Of a DNA stretch of 64,000 nt, positions 9,319-18,619 are shown one piece after another; position 1 is the stretch's first letter; each line of letters begins with the position of its first letter. The notes under the pieces are model-generated. The model worked only from the letters and a program-made list of their open reading frames with translations, searched no databases and was not told the origin of the DNA. Position numbers and translations under genes: made by a program. The stretch is from contig CAZEHJ010000008.1 of NCBI GenBank assembly GCA_964512485.1, positions 1 through 64,000 on the forward strand, given 5' to 3'. The DNA comes from CAZEHJ01 sp964512485 (lineage in GTDB: Bacteria > Bacteroidota > Rhodothermia > Rhodothermales > UBA10348).

Positions 9319-9358
9319 GTTCGCACCCACATCATGTGGACCTGACTGTTTGGCCAGT

Positions 9359-11077
9359 TTACTGTTCGATCGACCCGACGGTTGAAGAATCGGCCGGTGC
9401 TGCTTCAATTCCGCTGAACCTCAGAGTATCAGGAAGGACGGTATCCCACCGCGCACGGACCGGTTCGTCGGACTCAATCCACCCGATGGGTTCTGACGGC
9501 TGGTATGGCGAAAGAGATCCCGGATCCCAACGACCATTCCCATCCAGATCTACCCACGCCCTGAGCCGCGCGCTCAGTCCACCAGGCAGGCCATCGATCA
9601 AGACAGATGCGGTTTCAGAAGATCCGCGGGCAATCGGGCCTCCCGATGATGCCCGGTCGAAAACCTCTACGATTACAGGCCCCTCGGCATCATCTGTCTC
9701 CAGAACAAGTGCCCCACTGCTTCTATCCTGTGTAAACTGAAAAACACCTGTCCGGGCAGAATCTGCCGATTGAATAAGGCGGATGACAAACGGTTCACTC
9801 AAAGCATCACGTTGCTCATTTCCGATCACGAAGGAAGTGGCGTCCATGAGGTCGACAGAAAGTTGAAGATCGGTGCCTGTCGTGTCCTGAATCTCGAGTT
9901 CGATTTCATTGCTTGGCGCATCAAGACGCACGCCCAGATCTTCCAACTGCCAGATCCGCCTTGGTGTACTCGTTGTGACGATCATGGAGTCCGGCAACCA
10001 GGAAAGGAATTCGGGCGCGGCGATCGGAGGCAGCCCCGAGTTTACCGTGAAGTCCCAGTTTCCAGATGTCATTTGATTGCCCGACGAATCAGAGATCGCC
10101 GCGCCGCCCGTCAGTCGATAATTTCCGGACGCCATACTATCGGTTCTGGCAAAGACTGTTCGGGAGCCGCTTTCCCTGAAGTAAAGCGAATGAATGTCGG
10201 CAGATTCCCGCCCCAGAGAATCTTCCAACGCGAAAGAAAACCGCCCATCGACTCCGGCCTCAAACGGATTGTTCAGGTCCAGGTCGAGTGGCTCGGAGAA
10301 TCTCAACTCCAGATCATAGTGGGTTAACGCGCGAACTCGTTCCAGATTCGGTGCGACGTTGTCGTGCATGGCGAGTACCCACGGGAGTATTGGGGCAGTT
10401 CCAATGGTATCGGCCGAAATGAATCGATCGGGGGAGATTCCGTACGCTTCGCCGTCGTCGATCAGTCGATTCCTGTTGGCGTCATTTACGGCTACGACGA
10501 CGTATTCCCTTTCGGATAAATACTTGAAGCTGAATACTCCATTTGCAGCGCTTTGAGTTCGATAGAGGGGAGCCTGCGCGAGGGTTGTCGAATCGTCATC
10601 CGTATAGGCGAATACGTCGACGGCAGAAGCGTTACTTCCATCAAGCGCTCGAACCACTTTTCCGGACAGCACGCCCGCATCTATTTCTCCTCCGGTGGAA
10701 AACGCGAGGATGATGGGAGCATCCAGCGTCACGCTTCGAACGTCTCTCAATGAGGCGTCAATCGTTACGATATAGGTAGTCGAATCCCTGAGCTCATCGG
10801 GCAGCTTCACGCGCATTCGTTTGCCGGATCCCGAAATATCGGTGGGGCCCGAGAGATCCGGTGAAATTGAAAAAGCGCGAATGAAGGATCGCAGATCGAC
10901 TGCCTCATCGAACTCGAATTCGATGACATCGCCCGAAAACGATGTTTGGCCGTCGGATGGCGTCGTGGAAATGACCGATGGCGGAGTTGAATCTGGAGGA
11001 CCTCCTCCAGGGGGGACGGGTACGGCACACGCGAGAGGGAAGAAGAGTGCCAGAGCTATGATGGATACGCGTTTCAA
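9359..11077 (-). CDS. Ig-like domain lipoprotein
   Basis: A 572-residue lipoprotein. A TTG start is proposed: it gives LKRVSIIALALFFPLACA, a lipoprotein signal with Cys at the cleavage site, and it overlaps the previous stop codon as TTGA, a 4-nt coupling. Residues about 25-125 form a bacterial Ig-like domain (PPSVISTTPSDGQTSFSG, EFEFDEAVDL, STTYIVTI), as in the widespread Bacteroidota lipoproteins with an SbsA-type Ig domain. The rest is beta-rich, with carboxypeptidase-regulatory-like stretches (SAANGVFSFKYLSEREYVVV, DANRNRLIDDGE) and a C-terminal DLDGNGRWDPG calcium-like loop. A role in the outer membrane or surface is inferred; no enzyme motif is visible. Confidence 0.75.
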   Translation of the reverse strand: MKRVSIIALALFFPLACAVPVPPGGGPPDSTPPSVISTTPSDGQTSFSGDVIEFEFDEAVDLRSFIRAFSISPDLSGPTDISGSGKRMRVKLPDELRDSTTYIVTIDASLRDVRSVTLDAPIILAFSTGGEIDAGVLSGKVVRALDGSNASAVDVFAYTDDDSTTLAQAPLYRTQSAANGVFSFKYLSEREYVVVAVNDANRNRLIDDGEAYGISPDRFISADTIGTAPILPWVLAMHDNVAPNLERVRALTHYDLELRFSEPLDLDLNNPFEAGVDGRFSFALEDSLGRESADIHSLYFRESGSRTVFARTDSMASGNYRLTGGAAISDSSGNQMTSGNWDFTVNSGLPPIAAPEFLSWLPDSMIVTTSTPRRIWQLEDLGVRLDAPSNEIELEIQDTTGTDLQLSVDLMDATSFVIGNEQRDALSEPFVIRLIQSADSARTGVFQFTQDRSSGALVLETDDAEGPVIVEVFDRASSGGPIARGSSETASVLIDGLPGGLSARLRAWVDLDGNGRWDPGSLSPYQPSEPIGWIESDEPVRARWDTVLPDTLRFSGIEAAPADSSTVGSIEQ

Positions 11078-11694
11078 CCGCTGTCTGCACGTCGACTTCT
11101 GAGGTTGAAAAAGAGATAGGTGCCAACAGCCGTGGCTCCAATCAGTACAACGGGTTCTGCCAACCGGCGCCATCTGGACGCAGATGGGAGCGAGGGGTCG
11201 GTCTCAGGATATCGGGTGTCGGCAAGCGCCCTGGCATCCTTTCGACTCAACTCGTCATCGGCCGTCTTCTGACAGGAATCGTTTTGCAGAACCCTTCCCT
11301 GCGGATCCGACAGCCAGTAGGTGAGAGCGATTTCTGCGGAGCGCGAAAGGAGATTCTTGTTGATCCTCTCGAACGTGATTTCAGCCGTGTCGACGGTAAA
11401 AACGAGCAGATTGTTCTCCGGTCCCGGAGCATCGTCCAGATATATCGACTTTCCTGCTGCTGTCCAGTTTCGGACAACATGCCCGACGGCGAAGGCTGCC
11501 TTGCCTTGTGATTTGATTCGAAGCGAGGAGTGGTCTGCAGCCACCTCGTCAAGACATTCCTGGACGAGTTCCGACAGGAAATCGGCGTGAGTGTCCTTTT
11601 CTGGGAAGGCTTCCTGCGCGGCAGAGGCTTCTTGTGCTGTGCCGGGAGCGACACAGAACAGGCACAAAAGGAAAATGCAGGCGATTCTGCTCAC
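11074..11694 (-). CDS. Hypothetical secreted, C-terminally anchored protein
   Basis: A 206-residue protein with a signal peptide (MSRIACIFLLCLFCVAPGTA, cleavage near AQEASA) and a C-terminal hydrophobic helix (VVLIGATAVGTYLFFNL) followed by RSRRAD, suggesting a periplasmic domain held by a tail anchor. The middle has alternating charged strands (TVDTAEITFERINKNLLS) and no motif I recognise. The gene overlaps the Ig-like lipoprotein gene by 4 nt, so the two are probably translated together and may act in one envelope complex (inference). Confidence 0.6.
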   Translation of the reverse strand: MSRIACIFLLCLFCVAPGTAQEASAAQEAFPEKDTHADFLSELVQECLDEVAADHSSLRIKSQGKAAFAVGHVVRNWTAAGKSIYLDDAPGPENNLLVFTVDTAEITFERINKNLLSRSAEIALTYWLSDPQGRVLQNDSCQKTADDELSRKDARALADTRYPETDPSLPSASRWRRLAEPVVLIGATAVGTYLFFNLRSRRADSG

Positions 11695-11700
11695 GCGCTT

Positions 11701-11760
11701 CAGGATTTGGCCAAATCCAGGATTTGACGGATTTCAGGATTGGACGGATTTCAGGATTCT
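11701..11760. repeat. AGGATT-type tandem repeat with palindrome
   Basis: A 16-bp perfect palindrome, GGATTTGGCCAAATCC (11703-11718), is followed by two near-identical 17-bp units, AGGATTTGACGGATTTC (11719-11735) and AGGATTGGACGGATTTC (11736-11752), and a partial third. It lies between the small secreted protein gene and the end of gdhA. Intergenic AGGATT-rich repeats of this kind recur in Bacteroidota and other genomes; no function is assigned. Confidence 0.7.
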
Positions 11761-11832
11761 GCAGGCCCCAAAATGCGACGAAGTCAGTCCTAAATCAATG
11801 CCGATCCTTCGATCCTGAAAATGCGTTCCAGA

Positions 11833-13140
11833 TCAGGCGTAAATGCCACGCAATTCGAGCGCATCAGCCACCTTTTTGATCGCGAGCACATAGGCCCCGA
11901 TGCGCAACGTCGTTTTGTGTTCTTCGGATTTGTCAAACACATCGTCAAACGCTTTGTGCATCATGCGATCAAGACGACGCTCTACACGATCCAGTGTCCA
12001 GAAGTATCCCTGCCTGTCTTGAACCCACTCGAAGTAGGACACGGTTACTCCGCCAGCGTTGGCCAAAATGTCCGGGATGACCAGACATCCTTTTTCCGCC
12101 AGGATTTTGTCCGCACCAGGTGAAGTCGGTCCGTTTGCTCCTTCGGAAATGATCTTGGCTTTGATCGTGTCTGCGTTCTGACTCGTGATCTGATCTTCCT
12201 TGGCACAAGGTGCAAGAACATCGACGTCCAGTGACAGAAGTTCTTCGTTGGAAATCGGGGTAGCGTCCGGAAAGCCTTCGAGACTGTGTCCGTTTTCAGT
12301 GGAATATGTGATCGCTGCCTGGATGTCCAGGCCATTTTCGTTGTAGTAGCCACCCGAAACATCACTGACGGCCACGACCTTAGATCCCTGCTCCGTCAGA
12401 AGTTTCGCGGCGATGGAGCCTACGTTTCCAAATCCCTGAACGGCGACCGTGCTTTCGGATGGGCGCATGTTGAGTCGCTCCATGGCAGCCAGTGTCACGG
12501 TCATCACGCCACGACCGGTGGCTTCGCGCCGTCCCTCGGATCCACCCAGCGAAATTGGTTTACCCGTGACCACAGCTGGCGCAGTACGCTTGACTGTCAT
12601 GGAATAGGTATCCAGGATCCAGGCCATGATCTGTTCATTCGTGTTCATGTCCGGGGCGGGTATATCCTTGTCCGGCCCGAACACGTCCGTCATATTGGCC
12701 GCGTATCGGCGCGTGAGGCGCTCGAGTTCACCGCGACTCATTTCTTTCGGATTGCAGATTACACCACCTTTGGCACCGCCGAACGGCACGCTCACGATTG
12801 CACATTTCCAGGTCATCCACGCCGCAAGCGCCTTGACCTCATCCAGGTTTACGTCTGGAGCGTATCGAATTCCGCCTTTCGATGGGCCGAGAATGTCGCT
12901 GTGAATGACCCGGTAACCCTCGAACATCTTGATTTTGCCCGTGTCCATCTGGACGGGAATACCCGTGATGTGAATGCGAGCCGGTGTCACGAGATACTCG
13001 TAAAAGCCTTCGTCGAGCTCCAGAATCTTGGCTGCGACATCGAATCGTTCGACCATTGCTTCGAACGGATTTTCGTGGGCTCGCGTCACAGGAGCGGGCT
13101 CAGAATAAAGGGCCTTTTTGTATGGATCGTTGAACTTCAT
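11833..13140 (-). CDS. gdhA: Glu/Leu/Phe/Val dehydrogenase (glutamate dehydrogenase)
   Basis: A 435-residue enzyme that interconverts glutamate and 2-oxoglutarate plus ammonia, in the cytoplasm. The N-terminal catalytic domain shows KGGIRY, then MTWKCAIVSVPFGGAKGG with the active lysine, and DIPAPDMNT. The Rossmann domain carries VAVQGFGNVGSIAAKLL. Size and motifs match hexameric GDHs of about 420-450 residues. The ATG at 13140 is chosen, with GAGGA 11 nt upstream; a TTG six codons earlier is a weaker option. It sits beside alanine dehydrogenase and the histidine degradation genes, which feed it with amino groups and glutamate. A degradative role is therefore likely, but cofactor preference cannot be read. 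Confidence 0.92.
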   Translation of the reverse strand: MKFNDPYKKALYSEPAPVTRAHENPFEAMVERFDVAAKILELDEGFYEYLVTPARIHITGIPVQMDTGKIKMFEGYRVIHSDILGPSKGGIRYAPDVNLDEVKALAAWMTWKCAIVSVPFGGAKGGVICNPKEMSRGELERLTRRYAANMTDVFGPDKDIPAPDMNTNEQIMAWILDTYSMTVKRTAPAVVTGKPISLGGSEGRREATGRGVMTVTLAAMERLNMRPSESTVAVQGFGNVGSIAAKLLTEQGSKVVAVSDVSGGYYNENGLDIQAAITYSTENGHSLEGFPDATPISNEELLSLDVDVLAPCAKEDQITSQNADTIKAKIISEGANGPTSPGADKILAEKGCLVIPDILANAGGVTVSYFEWVQDRQGYFWTLDRVERRLDRMMHKAFDDVFDKSEEHKTTLRIGAYVLAIKKVADALELRGIYA

Positions 13141-13337
13141 CTTGGTGTGTTTCCTCAAGGAAGAGCAGAAGTCAAAAAAAGCGCTTCCAATAGCGAGGAT
13201 TCAAATTGGTATCTTGCGTGCATAAGGGTGATCAAAGCCAGTCTCTGGCTGGCGCGGCAAAGGTAAAACACCTGTGCCTCAATCCATCACCCCGTATCAC
13301 GTTTCTACCTCAATCTTCACTAAAAGGATTCTGCCGG

Positions 13338-14108
13338 TTGAAGCACGCTCCCGCCTCCGAACGACGCATTAAACAGGTGGCCAGCCTTTCCAGAAAGAAA
13401 GGGAGGGACCAGTTGAATTCTTTTCTCATCGAAGGAATTCGCTCGCTCCACTCTGCTACGGTGGCTGGCGCAGATATCGTGGACATTTTTGTCGAAGAAG
13501 GCGCCATGACGGGCTACAGGTCTGAGAAGCTGGAAGAGTCCTTCGTAGACCGCACGTTTTCCGTCAGCGCCAGGGACATGAACAAGATGGCGGATACGAC
13601 TACTTCACCCGGGATTCTGGCTGTCGCGAAAATCCCCGATCCCAAAACTGACTGTATCCTTTGTTACCCGAAAGTTTTGGTTCTGGACGGTGTCCAAGAT
13701 CCTGGAAACGTTGGAACGCTGGTGCGCACGGCGGCCTGGTTCGGTGTTGATTCCGTAGTGGCCGGCCCCGGGACGGCAGATTTCTACGCTCCGAAGACGG
13801 TCAGATCCGCAATGGGAGGAATTTGGGATCTTCAACTCGAACGGGTTGAAACGCTTGGAGGGTTTCTGGAAACGTGTCGTCGCAATGATGTGGATATTCG
13901 ATATGCGGACATGCAGGGCACACCGGTGCAGGATTGGGAAGCCCCCGAAAATTCGATCCTCATCATCGGGAGCGAAGCCCACGGCGTGTCGGAGGAAGTG
14001 CGCAGCAAGGCCGATGGCGCCGTCTCAATAGCCCCGGCTGGCAGCGAAACGGCCGTAGAGAGTCTGAATGCGGCGATTGCTGGCGGAATAATTATGTCCC
14101 ACTGGTAG
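13338..14108 (+). CDS. TrmH family RNA methyltransferase (SpoU-like)
   Basis: A SPOUT-class 2'-O-methyltransferase of 256 residues from the proposed TTG start. This start has AAAAGGA 9 nt upstream and gives LKHAPASERRIKQVASLSRK, the usual opening of this family; the reading frame is open further upstream but with poor similarity. The substrate-binding N-domain (FLIEGIRSLHSA) is followed by the knotted domain with its three motifs: VQDPGNVGTLVRTAAWFG, ILIIGSEAHGVSEEV and SIAPAGSETAVESLNAAIA. Members methylate ribose in rRNA or tRNA; the target nucleotide here is unknown. It is divergent from gdhA and is followed by ald. Confidence 0.85.
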   Translation: MKHAPASERRIKQVASLSRKKGRDQLNSFLIEGIRSLHSATVAGADIVDIFVEEGAMTGYRSEKLEESFVDRTFSVSARDMNKMADTTTSPGILAVAKIPDPKTDCILCYPKVLVLDGVQDPGNVGTLVRTAAWFGVDSVVAGPGTADFYAPKTVRSAMGGIWDLQLERVETLGGFLETCRRNDVDIRYADMQGTPVQDWEAPENSILIIGSEAHGVSEEVRSKADGAVSIAPAGSETAVESLNAAIAGGIIMSHW

Positions 14109-14165
14109 GGTCTGTTGTCGTTAAGAATGTATATTCGTTGATCTTAGACATCCCACCCGATTCAC

Positions 14166-15386
14166 ATGGAAGTACCCTCCTTACAGGGCCTCGGCATCGA
14201 ACACGGTCTTCTGACGAAGGAAAAGCGGCAGAAAACAGAAAAAACGGGTCAATCCCTCAAAGTAGGGATTCCTAAAGAAGCATCTGAAGAAGAACGCCGG
14301 GTGGCCATGGCTCCGGCGGGCATTGCCGCGCTGGTTGCAAACGGACATGAGGTGTACGTGGGAGAAGGAGCGGGAGAAGCAGCTCATTTTTCAGATACAG
14401 AGTATTCAGAAGCAGGCGCGACCATTGTGGCTTCCGCGAGCGAACTCTACAGTTCCAGCGATCTCATCGTGAAAGTCGGTCCGCCCGAAGACGAAGAGGT
14501 CGGTCTGCTCCATGACAAACAGGTTCTGATTTCCGCGCTGCATCTGGGCAACACCTCACCGGACTTTCTGAAAAAAATGATCGAACAGGGTGTGACCGGA
14601 TTGGGCTTCGAGTTCATACGGGACTCGGATGGCAGTTTGCCCATCGTTCGCATGATGCATGAAATCATGGGGTCAATGTCCATCCAGATCGCGGCCAGAT
14701 ACCTTGAGAGCGGCGTAGGTGGTAAAGGAGTCATGCTCGGAGGCATTTCCGGCGTCCCGCCGTCAAATGTGGTGATCCTGGGGGCAGGCGTAGTCGGAGA
14801 ATGGGCGGCCAGAACTGCGCTGGGATTCGGCGCTCACGTTATTGTGCTTGACAACGATCTCGGTGCACTGCGCGCGTTGGAGCACTATCTGGGTCGTGGA
14901 ATTACGACGGCGATGGCCACGGAACAGTACATATCCCAGGCGCTGCTCACCGCTGATGTTGTTGTAGGCGCCATGCTGACTGCCGGGCAAAAAGCGCCCG
15001 TCGTAGTCTCCGAGGAAATGGTTGCCACCATGAGGGACGGATCCGTAATCGTAGACACGGTTATCGATCAGGGTGGATGTATCGAAACGAGCCAAGCAAC
15101 TACCAACTCAAATCCGACCTTTCGCAAACATGGCGTGATTCACTACGGTGTACCCAACATGCCGTCAAATGCCGCACGAACAGCCACCTACTCTCTGACC
15201 AACGTACTCGTACCCTACGTGATCAAGATCGGCGATGCCTCGTCGATCAATGAAGCGCTCTGGATGAATGTGGGACTGCGCAACGGGACGTATGTCTACC
15301 GCAAGCATCTGACGAAAAAGAGTTTGGCGTCCATGTTCGGTATTCCTCATCGTGACATCGAACTTCTGATTGCATCTGGGATCTGA
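14166..15386 (+). CDS. ald: Alanine dehydrogenase
   Basis: A 406-residue NAD-dependent enzyme that oxidatively deaminates L-alanine to pyruvate. After an N-terminal extension of about 32 residues, common in Bacteroidota homologues, the AlaDH/PNT N-domain begins with VGIPKEASEEERRVAMAP. The NAD domain has VVILGAGVVGEWAARTALGFGAHVIVLD, and the late region has YGVPNMPSNAARTATYSLTN. These are the two family signatures. It lies 57 bp after the RNA methyltransferase gene, with pepE and the hut genes downstream, forming an amino-acid catabolic neighbourhood. Confidence 0.9.
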   Translation: MEVPSLQGLGIEHGLLTKEKRQKTEKTGQSLKVGIPKEASEEERRVAMAPAGIAALVANGHEVYVGEGAGEAAHFSDTEYSEAGATIVASASELYSSSDLIVKVGPPEDEEVGLLHDKQVLISALHLGNTSPDFLKKMIEQGVTGLGFEFIRDSDGSLPIVRMMHEIMGSMSIQIAARYLESGVGGKGVMLGGISGVPPSNVVILGAGVVGEWAARTALGFGAHVIVLDNDLGALRALEHYLGRGITTAMATEQYISQALLTADVVVGAMLTAGQKAPVVVSEEMVATMRDGSVIVDTVIDQGGCIETSQATTNSNPTFRKHGVIHYGVPNMPSNAARTATYSLTNVLVPYVIKIGDASSINEALWMNVGLRNGTYVYRKHLTKKSLASMFGIPHRDIELLIASGI

Positions 15387-15462
15387 TGTCTTCCGGATAT
15401 TGATCCGCTCTCCCGATTGTTGAATTTTTCAGTTCACCACCCCCGATCAGCGGCCCTTCCTC

Positions 15463-16167
15463 ATGTCAAAACGTTTTTTACTTCTGTCCACATCCCGCAC
15501 TTCGGGGACTGGTTATCTTGAACACGCCTCGGAGCAGATTGGGTGGCTCGCCGGAACTGCGAAAAAGAAAATTGCCTTCGTGCCGTATGCGGCGGTCCGA
15601 TTCTCTTACGATGACTATGAGAGCATGGTCGCGAAAGGAATGGAAGGGCACGAAATCGTTTCTGTTCATCGATACGACGATCCGCTGGCTGCAATTGACG
15701 AGGCTGATGTCGTGGCTGTGGGTGGCGGAAATACATTCAAGCTGGTCCACGACCTTCAGCATTTTGGATTGATGGAAGTCATTCGCGAAAAAGCGATGGC
15801 GGGAATGCCCTATGTCGGATGGAGCGCTGGAGCCAACGTGGCCGCTCCGACCTTGTCGACCACCAACGACATGCCGATTATCGAACCGGGTTCGTTTCAA
15901 ACGCTTGGCCTCATTTCGGCACAGATCAATCCTCACTATCTCGATGCGCATCCCGATGGACACATGGGAGAAACGAGAGAAGAACGAATCACTGAATTCA
16001 CAGTGCTGAATCCTGAAATGCCGGTAATTGGACTGCGTGAAGGGTCAATGTTGATGATTGATGGAGCGTCGATGACGCTTCAAGGCCAGATTGGGGCCCG
16101 TCTGTTTCACGGAGATTCCAAGCCCCGGGAGATTGATCCGGGAGAAGATGTGTCGTTTCTTCTGTAA
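15463..16167 (+). CDS. pepE: Dipeptidase PepE (peptidase family S51)
   Basis: A 234-residue cytoplasmic serine dipeptidase that prefers N-terminal aspartate (alpha-aspartyl dipeptidase). The nucleophile lies in YVGWSAGANVAAP, preceded by ADVVAVGGGNTFKLVHDL, and the histidine in INPHYLDAHPDGHMGETREERI. All family landmarks are present and the length is typical (about 230). Its release of free Asp and amino acids fits the surrounding catabolic genes. Confidence 0.9.
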   Translation: MSKRFLLLSTSRTSGTGYLEHASEQIGWLAGTAKKKIAFVPYAAVRFSYDDYESMVAKGMEGHEIVSVHRYDDPLAAIDEADVVAVGGGNTFKLVHDLQHFGLMEVIREKAMAGMPYVGWSAGANVAAPTLSTTNDMPIIEPGSFQTLGLISAQINPHYLDAHPDGHMGETREERITEFTVLNPEMPVIGLREGSMLMIDGASMTLQGQIGARLFHGDSKPREIDPGEDVSFLL

Positions 16168-16263
16168 TCCCCGTCCGGAAGTGTTCAGGGCATGCCTCCA
16201 TGCGCGCCAGATGGCGAAAGGAGGACATTTTTCATATTGAACCAACTTTATGGAAATAACCCT

Positions 16264-16893
16264 ATGTCAGAATCAGTCTCCAGCGAAGCCCTGAGGGTTC
16301 TCGGAGTGCTCATCGAAAAGGAATTGAGTACGCCCGATTATTACCCCATGACGGTCAACGGCATCGTCAACGGCTGCAATCAAAAGTCGAACCGACATCC
16401 TGTCGTGGATTACGGCGAGATAACTGTGCTCAAGGCTCTCGACGATCTCTTCAGCCACCGAATGGCCGGGCACGCGTCCGTTGCTGGAAGCCGTTCTGAA
16501 AAATACCGCCATGCGGCTGCTCAGAGATTTGATCTCGACACGCAAGGTCTCGCCATTATGGCAAGCCTGATTCTGCGAGGTCCCCAGACCGTCGGCGAAC
16601 TTCGATCTCATACATCCAGAATGGCGACTTTCGAAAGCATGGAGGAGGTGGCGGACACGCTCGATTCACTATCCGAACGGGAAGAGCCGCTGGTAGCACG
16701 TGCCGGGCGACAGGCGGGCCAGAAGGGCATTCGATTCTGTCATCTTCTAGCGGATGAGTCGGTTGATGAACCGTATCCAGAAGAGGATTCAGTGGAGGAC
16801 GCTCCCTCCAGCGACGGAGGGCTCGAAGATATTCGCGAGCGACTGGACAAACTCGAAGCAGAGTTTGAAGCATTCCGAAAACAGTTCGAGTAA
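16264..16893 (+). CDS. YceH/DUF480 family protein (UPF0502)
   Basis: A 209-residue protein from the ATG giving MSESVSSEALRVLGVLIEKE; an upstream in-frame ATG would add 24 poorly conserved residues. It has the YceH pattern: ALRVLGVLIEKELSTPDYYP, SVNGC-like NGIVNGCNQKSNRHPV, then MASLILRGPQTVGELRSHTS, forming two winged-helix domains. The C-terminal 45 residues are acidic and likely coiled-coil (RERLDKLEAEFEAFRKQ). Function is unknown; a DNA-binding role is suggested by the folds only. Confidence 0.85.
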   Translation: MSESVSSEALRVLGVLIEKELSTPDYYPMTVNGIVNGCNQKSNRHPVVDYGEITVLKALDDLFSHRMAGHASVAGSRSEKYRHAAAQRFDLDTQGLAIMASLILRGPQTVGELRSHTSRMATFESMEEVADTLDSLSEREEPLVARAGRQAGQKGIRFCHLLADESVDEPYPEEDSVEDAPSSDGGLEDIRERLDKLEAEFEAFRKQFE

Positions 16894-16954
16894 CAACGAC
16901 CACGCTCGAACATCCCGTTAAACACCACTTTCAAACGACAACGTCAGAAAGAAT

Positions 16955-18619
16955 ATGATTGGTACCCGACCGGCGATCCACGCGCCTCGCGGAACTCAGA
17001 TTACCTGCAAAGGATGGCATCAGGAAGCTGCCATGCGGATGCTGATGAACAACCTCGATCCGGCTGTCGCCGAGCACCCCGAGGAGTTGATCGTGTATGG
17101 CGGGGGCGGAAAAGCAGCCCGCGACTGGGATAGCTATCACAAGATTATTGCTACCCTGCAGCGCCTGGAGAATGACGAGACGCTCCTCGTTCAATCCGGC
17201 AGACCAGCCGGTGTTTTTCGTACGCACGAAGAAGCGCCGCGCGTTTTGATCGCCAACGCGCATCTCGTGCCGCGATGGGCGACGGCTGACGAATTTCGTC
17301 GACTCGATGCGCTCGGCCTGACCATGTATGGACAGATGACGGCCGGGTCCTGGATTTACATCGGCACACAGGGAATCCTGCAAGGCACGTATGAGACGTT
17401 TGCTGAATGCGCCAACCAACACTTCGATGGCACACTTGAAGGTCGGTTCGTGGTCACCGCCGGTCTCGGGGGAATGGGCGGAGCCCAGCCGCTGGCAGCT
17501 ACCATGAACGGTGGGGTGTGTCTTTGTGTAGAGATCGACCCGGTGAGTATTGAGCGGCGCGTCGAAACGGGATACTGCGACGAGCGGAGTGACAATCTGG
17601 ATGAAGCTCTGGACCGTTTGATGGCTGCCAAGGAGCGCCGCGAACCCCTTTCAATCGGTCTGCTGGGAAATATTGCCGACGTCCTCCCCGAACTCGTCAC
17701 TAGAGGCATCGTCCCGGACGTACTCACGGATCAAACCTCGGCGCACGACCTCGATCTCGGATATATACCTCAGGGCCATACCGTTGAATCTGCAGCGGTT
17801 TTCAGAACAAGTGATCCGGAGGGCTACCGTTCAGCCGTCCTGGATGCCATGCAGATCCATATTCAAGCGATGCTGGACATGAAGAAAGAAGGTGCGATCA
17901 CATTCGATTATGGCAACAACCTGCGCGGTCAGGTCGCCGATCATCGGGGCATGACGCAGGCGTTCGATATTCCTGGCTTCGTACCGGAGTTCATTCGGCC
18001 TCTGTTTTGTAAAGGATCGGGTCCGTTTCGGTGGGCTGCTCTTTCAGGAGATCCAAACGACATAGCCGTGACTGACGCTGCCGTGCTTGAGACCTTTCCT
18101 CAGAAAGACGCACTCGCGCGGTGGATCCGGAAAGCGCAGGATCAGATTCACTTTCAGGGATTGCCTGCCCGCATTTGCTGGTTGGAGTACGGTGAACGAG
18201 CCGAAATGGGCCTAAAGTTCAATTGGCTTGTAAAAAATGGAAAGGTTTCGGCTCCTCTCGTGATTGGTCGCGACCATCTCGACAGTGGATCGGTTGCTTC
18301 TCCGAACCGTGAAACGGAAGGCATGATGGACGGCTCGGATGCAATTGCGGACTGGCCTCTGCTGAATGCGCTACTCAATACCGCATCGGGAGCCAGCTGG
18401 GTGTCACTGCATCACGGCGGTGGAGTCGGCATCGGATATTCCATTCACTCTGGCATGGTCAGCGTCGCCGATGGGACCGAAATGGCAGATCGCCGGCTGG
18501 AGCGTGTGCTTACTGGCGATCCGGGAACGGGCGTGATGCGTCACGCCGACGCAGGATATCAGGATGCCATCGATACGGCCAACGAACGCGGAGTCGACCT
18601 CCCGATGGTGAACGGATGA
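16955..18619 (+). CDS. hutU: Urocanate hydratase
   Basis: A 554-residue enzyme for the second step of histidine degradation, urocanate to imidazolonepropionate, using tightly bound NAD. Diagnostic stretches are VYGGGGKAARDWDSYHKI near residue 50, GLGGMGGAQPLAATMNGG (NAD site) near residue 170, FVPEFIRPLFCKGSGPFRW, and the active cysteine region LPARICWLEYGERA. The length is as expected (about 550). It is the first gene of a tight operon: its stop overlaps the hutH start as ATGA. Confidence 0.95.
   Translation: MIGTRPAIHAPRGTQITCKGWHQEAAMRMLMNNLDPAVAEHPEELIVYGGGGKAARDWDSYHKIIATLQRLENDETLLVQSGRPAGVFRTHEEAPRVLIANAHLVPRWATADEFRRLDALGLTMYGQMTAGSWIYIGTQGILQGTYETFAECANQHFDGTLEGRFVVTAGLGGMGGAQPLAATMNGGVCLCVEIDPVSIERRVETGYCDERSDNLDEALDRLMAAKERREPLSIGLLGNIADVLPELVTRGIVPDVLTDQTSAHDLDLGYIPQGHTVESAAVFRTSDPEGYRSAVLDAMQIHIQAMLDMKKEGAITFDYGNNLRGQVADHRGMTQAFDIPGFVPEFIRPLFCKGSGPFRWAALSGDPNDIAVTDAAVLETFPQKDALARWIRKAQDQIHFQGLPARICWLEYGERAEMGLKFNWLVKNGKVSAPLVIGRDHLDSGSVASPNRETEGMMDGSDAIADWPLLNALLNTASGASWVSLHHGGGVGIGYSIHSGMVSVADGTEMADRRLERVLTGDPGTGVMRHADAGYQDAIDTANERGVDLPMVNG

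Noticed and set aside
12286..13266. 326-codon open frame on the plus strand opposite gdhA
   Set aside because: It mirrors the codon structure of gdhA, has no recognisable protein features, and gdhA is certain.
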